Of a DNA stretch of 57,467 nt, positions 52,213-57,467 are shown piece after piece. The notes below the pieces were generated by a model that was given only the letters and a program-made list of their open reading frames with translations, was not told the DNA's origin and did no database searches. The translations under genes were made by a program, and so were the position numbers. How positions within the stretch are numbered: position 1 is the stretch's first letter; each line of letters begins with the position of its first letter. The DNA is from Lentisphaerota bacterium (GTDB taxonomy: Bacteria > Verrucomicrobiota > Lentisphaeria > Victivallales > Victivallaceae), in assembly GCA_015061685.1 (NCBI GenBank), contig SUWD01000016.1, forward strand, positions 1 through 57,467. Direction: 5' to 3'.

Positions 52213-53220
52213 ATGTCTGCTATTGACAGATTCGCAGAGCGTGCCCGCAGCGTCGCACGCACCATCGTCCTCCCGGAAGGTCAGGATCCCCGTGTCATCA
52301 TCGCCGCCAACAAAGCTGTCGATGAAAAAGTCGTCGCCAAAATCATCGTCCTCGGTACTGAAGCGGAAATTTCCGCCGCCTGTGCCCAGGCCGGTGTCAC
52401 TGAAAGAAAATTTGAGACCATCGACTATCTCGCCAGCGATCTGCTTGCCAAATTCGCTGACCAGATGTACGAAATGCGTAAAGCCAAAGGCGTCACCCCG
52501 GAAAAGGCTCTCGCCATGGTTTCCAGCCGCATCTACTTCGCCGCGATGATGTGCAAAAACAAACTTGCCGACGGTCTGGTTGCCGGAAGTATCGCTTCTA
52601 CGGCAGATATGCTCCGTGCCGCATTCCACTGCATCGGTACTGCCCCCGGCATCAAAAGTGCCAGCAGCTGTTTCGTCATGGATCTTGCCACTCCCAGCCC
52701 TGCCGGTGATGATGTGCTGATGTTCGCTGACTGCGGTGTCAACCCCAATCCCGATGCCGACATGCTCGTGGATATCGCCATGGCGACCAGCACGACCTAC
52801 CGTGCGTTGATCGGCAAACAGCCGAAAGTTGCTTTTCTCTCCTTCTCCACCAAAGGCAGTGCCCAGAATGAGATTCTGGAGAAGATCACCGAAGCTTCCA
52901 GGAAATTCGCCGACAAAGTCGCCGCTGAAAAGCTGGACATCCTCTGCGACGGCGAAATTCAGGCTGATGCCGCCATCGTCCCTGCCGTTGCCAAATCCAA
53001 AGCTCCGGACAGCCCGTTGGGCGGTGCCGCCAATATTCTGATTTTCCCGGATCTCAATGCCGGAAATATCGCTTACAAACTCGTTCAGCGTCTTGCCCAT
53101 GCCCAGGCCTACGGTCCGGTGCTTCAGGGACTTGCCATTCCGCTCAACGACCTCTCCCGCGGATGCTCCGCCGAAGATATCTACGGCGAAATCGTTATCA
53201 CGGTCTGTCAGACCCTCTGA
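52213..53220 (+). CDS. pta: Phosphate acetyltransferase
   Basis: A 335-residue catalytic-domain-only phosphotransacetylase, the short form of about 330 residues without the extra N-terminal domains of E. coli Pta. Motifs: L-P-E-G-Q-D-P-R near 17-24, L-V-A-G-S-I-A-S-T-A-D near 120-130, A-D-C-G-V-N-P-N-P near 174-182, F-L-S-F-S-T-K-G-S-A near 213-222 and A-A-N-I-L-I-F-P-D-L near 271-280. It converts acetyl-CoA to acetyl phosphate for AckA. AAAGGAAAAG lies before the ATG. It is followed by a strong bidirectional terminator. Confidence 0.95.
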   Translation: MSAIDRFAERARSVARTIVLPEGQDPRVIIAANKAVDEKVVAKIIVLGTEAEISAACAQAGVTERKFETIDYLASDLLAKFADQMYEMRKAKGVTPEKALAMVSSRIYFAAMMCKNKLADGLVAGSIASTADMLRAAFHCIGTAPGIKSASSCFVMDLATPSPAGDDVLMFADCGVNPNPDADMLVDIAMATSTTYRALIGKQPKVAFLSFSTKGSAQNEILEKITEASRKFADKVAAEKLDILCDGEIQADAAIVPAVAKSKAPDSPLGGAANILIFPDLNAGNIAYKLVQRLAHAQAYGPVLQGLAIPLNDLSRGCSAEDIYGEIVITVCQTL

Positions 53221-53237
53221 TAAAGCTCTTTCCGCAA

Positions 53238-53294
53238 GAAAAAAAAAGAGGCTGCCACAAAACATTAGGTTTTGCAACAGCCCCTTATTTTTTT
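53238..53294 (+). terminator. Bidirectional intrinsic terminator after pta (dispersed-motif family)
   Basis: A hairpin at 53250-53282 with arms GGCTG/CAGCC and CAAAAC/GTTTTG is flanked by a T-rich run (53285-53294) and, upstream, by an A run (53239-53247), so it can work on both strands. It contains AGGTTTTGCAACAGCC, the same 16-mer found at 37836-37851 and, inverted, at 37202-37217 and 57343-57358. Confidence 0.85.
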
Positions 53295-53338
53295 GACTGA
53301 TTTTTTCATAAAATTGAGAATATTCATGTTTTTTCAAC

Positions 53339-53367
53339 TTGTAACTTGCATATTTCGGTGATATATT
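53339..53367 (+). promoter_or_regulatory. Promoter of the structured RNA candidate
   Basis: TTGTAA, 17 nt, TATATT. The predicted start of transcription (about 53374) coincides with the first base of the first hairpin (53375). Confidence 0.6.
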
Positions 53368-53824
53368 AATGGTACTGCGGCAGTGTGGAATATTGTCTTC
53401 ATTTTTTCCGCAGGGCTAATTGACAACCGTTATATTTCAGCAAATCGCTCACAAACCGACCAAGTTTAAAAAAGAATTTGCTGCATACATAGGTGAAATG
53501 TATCCGGTGAGATTGTGTCTACACGTCTTGCCGGACGCTTCTTTGCATGTATGCAGATGGTTCTTGGTCGGACCTGTGAGCGAGTGTTTGGGAGCGTTCG
53601 GTTTTTATTTGAACGTTACCAAGCAAGCTGGATTTCGCAGCAGAAAGTTGTGGAATCGGCAGGCTCGCTAAATTTTTATGGGGATTCCGATAATGAGAAC
53701 GACAACTGCAACAACAGCATTTAAGATGCCGCATTATGGTATCAGTTTCCCGCTGCCCGCATCTTCGGTATCCGCTACAGTTTTTCGGAATACTGAAAAA
53801 CTGTCTTGCGCGAACGAAGTGAGC

Positions 53825-53862
<38 letters not shown>

Positions 53863-53987
53863 CTTTATTTTTAAATAAAGGCTTGCTTCTACCCGACCGA
53901 AATCTTTCCGGTCGCAAATTCCACTCTTTTTCTGATTTTCAAGGCATAGACTCTTTGTGCCTTGAAAAACTGTATCAATCCAATTTT

Positions 53988-54028
53988 ACAGCCGCGAAGT
54001 CCAGTTATGGATTATCGCGGCTGTTTTG
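53988..54028 (+). terminator. Terminator-like hairpin closing the structured RNA
   Basis: Perfect 10-bp arms ACAGCCGCGA and TCGCGGCTGT with a 17-nt loop, followed by TTTG. The T run is short, so termination may be partial and allow reading into the ORF at 54058. Confidence 0.55.
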
Positions 54029-54057
54029 TATTTAAAACTTTTAGCGAGGATAAAATT

Positions 54058-54255
54058 ATGAGTGTTTTGTACGGACTGGTTCTAAAAAGCCTGAAAATCT
54101 TCCAGGAGGCAAAGGAAATAGGTTTTGATTATTTGGTTAATCCTGAAACGAAAGAGCTGCACAGAGTGGATGGAAGTTTTTTAGGCTCACACAATTTGGC
54201 ATTGGCATATCTTGAAAATTTCATTGGAATAACTAATCTCACTACTGTCCGGTAA
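54058..54255 (+). CDS. Small protein of unknown function behind the structured RNA
   Basis: A 65-residue protein starting at the ATG at 54058, with GAGGA 7 nt upstream. The longer frame from 53962 crosses the terminator-like hairpin and is rejected. It is amphipathic and probably cytoplasmic: L-K-S-L-K-I-F-Q-E-A-K-E-I-G near 9-22, a central polar turn with N-P-E-T-K-E-L-H-R, then A-L-A-Y-L-E-N-F near 48-55. I recognise no family. Its stop codon lies inside the perfect palindrome 54238-54276, and its codon use is AT-rich, unlike the core genes. Confidence 0.5.
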   Translation: MSVLYGLVLKSLKIFQEAKEIGFDYLVNPETKELHRVDGSFLGSHNLALAYLENFIGITNLTTVR

Positions 54256-54276
54256 AAATTACCGGACAGTAGTGAG
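54238..54276. repeat. Perfect 39-nt palindrome at the end of the small ORF
   Basis: Eighteen-base arms (CTCACTACTGTCCGGTAA and its exact complement) around the loop AAA. It contains the stop codon of the ORF at 54058-54255. No T run follows, so it is not a standard terminator. It may be a transposon-end relic, a protein-binding site or an mRNA 3' stabiliser. Confidence 0.85.
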
Positions 54277-54373
54277 CCAAAACGGTACATCTTTTTTTGT
54301 GCCGGTACAAAGAGGCTTTTTTCTCAAGGTGAGAAAATTGAAAAATCCATAAAACAAAAAAAGGAGAAGTATT

Positions 54374-54838
54374 ATGGAAAACTCGGGTGTGACGGTAATG
54401 GTCAATGTCGAAAAGGAAAAATCAAATGCAGCGTGGATTTGCGGATTGATAGGCTTTATCACCAGCATCCCGAATATTCTGTGTACCTTTTTATGTGCAG
54501 GCGTAAGAGTGGCAGCTGCTGGCTTATCAGCGGGGCTTTCTGCAGATGGCAGCAATTTTGATGAAACGGCTGCAGATGCTGCTGCTGCAGATGCCGCCAG
54601 CGGAGCTGCCGGATTTTTTTGGGTCATCGTATTGGTGAGCATTGTATGCTTTGCTCTCTCTTTTTTAGGAAAGAGCAAAAATTCTCTTATTACCGGAGTG
54701 ATTGTATTGCTTGGAGGTATTTTTATTCTGATAAACGGTTTTATCGGTTTTGGCAGTATGCTTTGGGGGACTGCGACCGGCGGTCTTTATATTGCCAGCG
54801 GTATTGTTGCTATTTTGAATAAAAAACGCGGCAACTGA
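54374..54838 (+). CDS. Small multi-pass membrane protein, DUF4064-like
   Basis: A 154-residue protein with four predicted transmembrane helices (about 20-44, 78-96, 101-121, 128-147). Between the first two lies an Ala/Asp-rich segment (D-E-T-A-A-D-A-A-A-A-D-A-A-S near 63-76). The layout resembles small DUF4064-type proteins, but that is a tentative match. AAGGAG lies 8 nt upstream of the ATG. It is the first of three AT-rich, closely spaced genes (with the Lgt-like and TM2 genes) that may form an envelope-related accessory operon. Confidence 0.55.
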   Translation: MENSGVTVMVNVEKEKSNAAWICGLIGFITSIPNILCTFLCAGVRVAAAGLSAGLSADGSNFDETAADAAAADAASGAAGFFWVIVLVSIVCFALSFLGKSKNSLITGVIVLLGGIFILINGFIGFGSMLWGTATGGLYIASGIVAILNKKRGN

Positions 54839-54862
54839 TGTCTTAAAGCAGGAGCATTATTT

Positions 54863-55633
54863 ATGTTTCAGTTTTTGGAATTCTGGGGACATAAAATATC
54901 AATGTTTTCGGTTTTTATCGGCTTGGGAATATTGGCTTCTGCATTTTTTATTTTTAATCAATTAAAGCAGATGCATGTATCTGCTGGACGGGAAAATCAA
55001 GTGATGCCGGCAATCCCCCTGACTTTTGTTTTTGGGGTTGCCGGCGGATATGTCGCAGATGTTTTGTTTCGTGGTGGTATTGACGCATTGTTTTCCAACC
55101 CCTGGAAATATGGCTTGACATTTTATGGATGGCTGATCGGAGGAATGTTTTTTCTTTGGTTTTATTCCAAACTGTGCAGTTTACAGTATGATTACTTGCT
55201 GAATTTGTTTTTACCATCATTTGCACTTGCCCAGGCATTGGGGAGAATCGGTTGTTTTTTAGGAGGATGTTGTTACGGACGGCCGACAAAAATATGGGGG
55301 GTTAGTTATCCATCCGGTTCTGTTCCTTATATTCATCATGGAGCAACGCCACTTGTGCCAGTACAACTTTATGAAAGTGCATATTTGTTTCTTGTATTCA
55401 TAATATTATCCGGCTTGATCCGTTTAAAACATCGTGGCGCGTGGTATTTGATTCTTGTGCCGGCTGGCAGATTTTTGTTGGAATTTCTGAGAGATGATGA
55501 ACGCGGTTTTTTTTTATCCAATCTTTTATCTCCGTCTCAATGGATAAGTCTGATATTGGGAATTGCAGGTATTGGGTGGCTGCGTAAAATAAAATCAAAG
55601 GAGAGAGAATTATGTCTGAAGAAAACAATGTGA
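54863..55633 (+). CDS. Divergent prolipoprotein diacylglyceryl transferase paralogue
   Basis: A 256-residue Lgt-family membrane protein with about seven helices. The Lgt signature region is G-R-I-G-C-F-L-G-G-C-C-Y-G-R at 127-140, where classical Lgt has G-R-I-G-N-F. The upstream motif is F-Y-G-W-L-I-G-G at 87-94, where E. coli Lgt has F-H-G-G-L-I-G with an essential His. So both the His and the Asn of the canonical enzyme are replaced. P-V-Q-L-Y-E-S near 170-176 is retained. It probably is a paralogue beside a housekeeping lgt elsewhere. T-ending codons and its setting suggest transfer. It overlaps the TM2 gene by 22 nt. Confidence 0.75.
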   Translation: MFQFLEFWGHKISMFSVFIGLGILASAFFIFNQLKQMHVSAGRENQVMPAIPLTFVFGVAGGYVADVLFRGGIDALFSNPWKYGLTFYGWLIGGMFFLWFYSKLCSLQYDYLLNLFLPSFALAQALGRIGCFLGGCCYGRPTKIWGVSYPSGSVPYIHHGATPLVPVQLYESAYLFLVFIILSGLIRLKHRGAWYLILVPAGRFLLEFLRDDERGFFLSNLLSPSQWISLILGIAGIGWLRKIKSKERELCLKKTM

Positions 55634-56058
55634 ATATGGTACAATGTCCTTTTTGTGCCGAAAAGATCAATGTTTTTGCTAAAAAATGCCGTTATTGTGG
55701 CGAATTGCTTGATCCGGCTCTGCGTATGATGACCGAGATGAAAGATGAATCAAAAACGACAGTCAACATTGTTTCCGGTCCAGCGGTAAAAATAGTTCCT
55801 TTGGGAAATAATGTTTCCTCTACAGCAGTAGAAGTATCGCCAAAACAGCGGATAACATATATTTTGCTTGGTATTTTTCTGGGTGGTCTTGGAATTCATA
55901 ATTTTTATGCCGGGTATAGCGGTCGCGGTGTGGCGCAGTTGCTGATTTCTTTGCTTATCGGCTGGTTAGTTCTGCCATTGATTGCAGTTTGGATCTGGGT
56001 GATAATAGAAGTTTGTACCGTGAATAAGGATGCAGAAGGTAACTTGTTTCAAAATTGA
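55612..56058 (+). CDS. Zinc-ribbon plus TM2-domain membrane protein
   Basis: A 148-residue protein. The N-terminal zinc ribbon has C12-x2-C15 and C26-x2-C29 (C-P-F-C, C-R-Y-C). A polar linker (about 35-78) leads to a TM2 domain: two helices around the short turn G-G-L-G-I-H-N-F-Y-A-G-Y near 92-103, then I-A-V-W-I-W-V-I near 122-129. The function of TM2 proteins in bacteria is unknown. The gene starts 22 nt inside the Lgt-like gene, so the pair is translationally linked. The IS3-like sequence begins at its very 3' end, but the TM2 domain looks complete. Confidence 0.8.
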   Translation: MSEENNVNMVQCPFCAEKINVFAKKCRYCGELLDPALRMMTEMKDESKTTVNIVSGPAVKIVPLGNNVSSTAVEVSPKQRITYILLGIFLGGLGIHNFYAGYSGRGVAQLLISLLIGWLVLPLIAVWIWVIIEVCTVNKDAEGNLFQN

Positions 56059-56344
56059 CAGCAAATTCAAAAGCAGGGTGGCGTTGGAAGCGTTGCGGGG
56101 AGATTTGACCGTCGCCGAGATTGCCGGTAAGTATCAAATTCATCCCAACTTGGTTCAGCAATGGGAAAAAAAGCTGCAGGAAAGTGCTTCCGATGTCTTT
56201 ATGACCAAAGCTGAACGGAAAACTGAAAATAAGCCTTATACCGAAGATGATCTGATGAAAAAGATCGGTCGGCTTGAGGTGGAGAATGATTTTTTACGAA
56301 GTGTGTCCTTGGCTCTGGGCTTGAATCCCGAAAAACGCAAGTAG
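56030..56344 (+). CDS. IS3-family OrfA (possibly truncated at the N-terminus)
   Basis: A 104-residue frame. Residues about 10-50 are the helix-turn-helix of IS3 OrfA (F-K-S-R-V-A-L-E-A-L-R-G, then V-A-E-I-A-G-K-Y-Q-I-H-P-N), followed by a leucine-zipper-like segment K-I-G-R-L-E-V-E-N-D-F-L-R near 79-91. The usual M-K-R/K-R-x-x-Y/F-x-x-E-F start is missing; the first nine residues read through the end of the TM2 gene. So the IS left end may be lost. OrfB follows in the -1 frame near a run of five A, as in programmed frameshifting of this family. Confidence 0.7.
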   Translation: MQKVTCFKIDSKFKSRVALEALRGDLTVAEIAGKYQIHPNLVQQWEKKLQESASDVFMTKAERKTENKPYTEDDLMKKIGRLEVENDFLRSVSLALGLNPEKRK

Positions 56345-57262
56345 ATGAAAAACATCCGCGTTTGAGCGTAAATCGTCAGTTGCAATTGCTGAAAGTTCCC
56401 CGATCGAGTTATTACTACAAAAGTCAAAAGAATATCAGCAAAGTTGCATCAGACGAAAGAGTCAAGGACGAAATCATGGACATTTTTTACGATACCCCAT
56501 TTTACGGAGTTCCCCGTTTGACTGCCGAATTGAAACGACGAGGCTTCAACATCAACCACAAACGTTCGCCGTTTGCAGAAAGCGTTGGGATTGCGGACGA
56601 TATATCCCCGTCCGCATTTCAATACTTCTGAACCGCATCCGGAACACAAAAAGTTTCCTTACCTCTTGAAGGGCTTGGAAATAGATCACCCCAATCAAGT
56701 ATGGAGTACAGATATTACTTATACTGCAGTTGATGGGCACCGGGCATTTGTCATCGGTATCGTAGACTGGTTCAGCCGCAAATTGATGGCATATAATGTG
56801 GTCAATACAATGGATGCGTTTCACTGTGTGGAAACGCTGAGAATGGCGATAGAACGCTTTGGAAAGCCGGAAATATTTAATTCCGACCAGGGCAGCCAAT
56901 TCACTAGTGATGACTTCATTAATGAATTGCAGAATAATGGAATTCAAATCAGTATGGACGGGCGCGGACGCTGCCGCGACAATGCGAAGATGGAGCGTTT
57001 CTGGTGGGCGTTGAAATATGAAGACATCAAAATCAAAGATTATGTCAGTTTGCCGCAACTGCGGTTCGGAGTTCAGCACTATGTGAATTTTTACAACACA
57101 CAAAGAATTCATTCCGCATTGCAATACAAAACTCCGGACGAAGTTTATTTCGGTACTTGCAATTCAGCAAACGCAGGTAAATGGTACTTGCATTTCCAAC
57201 GAGTGTGTGATAAACTATTAGTAGTATCTTTTGTCATTTTTACACCTTTGTTATTACATTAA
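56341..57262 (+). pseudogene. IS3-family transposase OrfB, frameshifted
   Basis: The frame begins E-K-H-P-R-L-S-V-N-R-Q-L-Q at about 56347 and reads to H-K-R near 56570. It then continues in a different frame as V-R-R-L-Q-K-A-L-G-L-R-T-I-Y-P to 57262. The break is explained by a small deletion of about 2 nt after the Arg codon. The catalytic DDE residues lie in the second part: W-S-T-D, N-S-D-Q-G-S-Q-F-T-S and N-A-K-M-E-R-F-W-W. The family end Y-K-T-P-D-E-V-Y-F-G is present. As read, no full-length transposase can be made, so the element is probably immobile unless rescued in trans. Confidence 0.75.
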
Positions 57263-57340
57263 GTTCGACTGGCAGGTCTGAACATAGTGTAGTAGCAAAG
57301 GTGAACTTTTATAAACTATTTCTGAAGATTTTTCGGTACT

Positions 57341-57385
57341 GGGGCTGTTGCAAAACCTAATGTTTCGCAGCAGCCTCTTTTTTTT
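57341..57385 (+). terminator. Intrinsic terminator (dispersed-motif family) at the island's right edge
   Basis: Hairpin 57341-57377 (GGGGCTG/CAGCCTC outer, GCAAAAC/GTTTCGC inner) followed by eight T. It is nearly the reverse complement of the hairpin at 53250-53282, so the two enclose the accessory island in opposite orientation. It carries the 16-mer GGCTGTTGCAAAACCT. Confidence 0.75.
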
Positions 57386-57467
57386 GCAGCTTTTTTATAA
57401 TTTTCTCCATCTTGGGAGTTTTGGGGAGTTCTGCTTCAAGCCCGTCAGGAGCAATCCAATAGTCAAT
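57357..57467 (-). CDS. 3' end of a gene continuing beyond the window
   Basis: The minus strand is open from the window edge to a TAG at 57357-57359. The visible 36 residues begin I-D-Y-W-I-A-P-D-G-L and end in a Lys/Glu-rich, probably helical tail. The stop lies inside the terminator hairpin. Too short to identify. Confidence 0.4.
   Translation of the reverse strand: MDYWIAPDGLEAELPKTPKMEKIIKKLQKKEAAAKH

Noticed and set aside
52012..53337. 441-codon minus-strand frame opposite ackA/pta
   Set aside because: A shadow of two unmistakable genes; it is Gly/Asp/Phe-biased as antisense frames are.
53420..53724. Two overlapping frames inside the structured RNA candidate
   Set aside because: No ribosome site, unusual start codons, and the bases are taken up by long complementary stems.
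53680..53724. Possible tmRNA tag (frame reading N-E-N-D-N-C-N-N-S-I then stop)
   Set aside because: No tRNA-like ends, no T-loop G-T-T-C-A/G-A motif and no CCA; the tag does not end in Ala-Ala.

Overview
The window is about 57 kb of chromosome from an anaerobic, Gram-negative-type bacterium, most likely a member of Lentisphaerota (Victivallis-like). This placement is inferred. It rests on secreted prepilin-like proteins with a near-identical [16 protein letters not shown]-terminus and a C-terminal D-G-H-V motif, large CBM9-like/glycoside-hydrolase proteins, LPS genes (kdsA, kdsC and an LptA/OstA-like gene), and an oxygen-detoxification operon of superoxide reductase, A-type flavoprotein and rubredoxin. 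No tRNA, rRNA or CRISPR array was seen.

Layout. (1) 1-3.9 kb: end of a dispersed repeat, a stand-alone glycogen-binding-domain protein, prmA, rsmD and a comM/yifB-type ATPase. (2) 3.9-25.8 kb: a carbohydrate locus. A GntR/LacI-type regulator with its own palindromic operator starts a mostly co-directional run of about a dozen genes. They encode secreted CBM/LamG proteins, two pseudopilin-like proteins, four large or medium predicted glycoside hydrolases, an alpha/beta esterase and a GH99-like/WbsX protein. A divergent AraC-type regulator closes the locus. Two copies of a 279-bp inverted-repeat element sit inside it. (3) 25.9-37.2 kb: housekeeping and DNA-processing genes: pyridoxamine kinase, cinA, recN, dprA, a formyltransferase-DUF2062 fusion, an FHA protein coupled to ftsH, a DUF167 gene, an archaeal-type phosphoglycerate mutase and recX. 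(4) 37.2-40.4 kb: a structured non-coding stretch, the oxygen-detoxification operon (minus strand) and xseB. (5) 40.5-45.0 kb: a single-chain MmeI-like restriction-modification enzyme and an acyl-CoA synthetase. (6) 45.0-53.3 kb: efp, an EamA transporter, a KDO/LPS operon, ackA and pta. (7) 53.3-57.4 kb: a low-GC accessory island.

The most unusual object is at about 53374-54030. This gene-free stretch has a good promoter, thirteen complementary stems that I could pair by eye (the outer long stem is 17 bp), and a terminator-like hairpin at its 3' end. I propose it as a large structured RNA. It is followed by a 65-codon ORF that ends in a perfect 39-nt palindrome, then a small membrane protein, a divergent Lgt paralogue lacking canonical catalytic residues, a TM2/zinc-ribbon protein and a broken IS3-family element.

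A second recurring observation is a very uniform promoter: TTGnnn, 16-17 nt, TATATT. I find it at twelve places, and where alternative starts exist it helps decide the true start codon.
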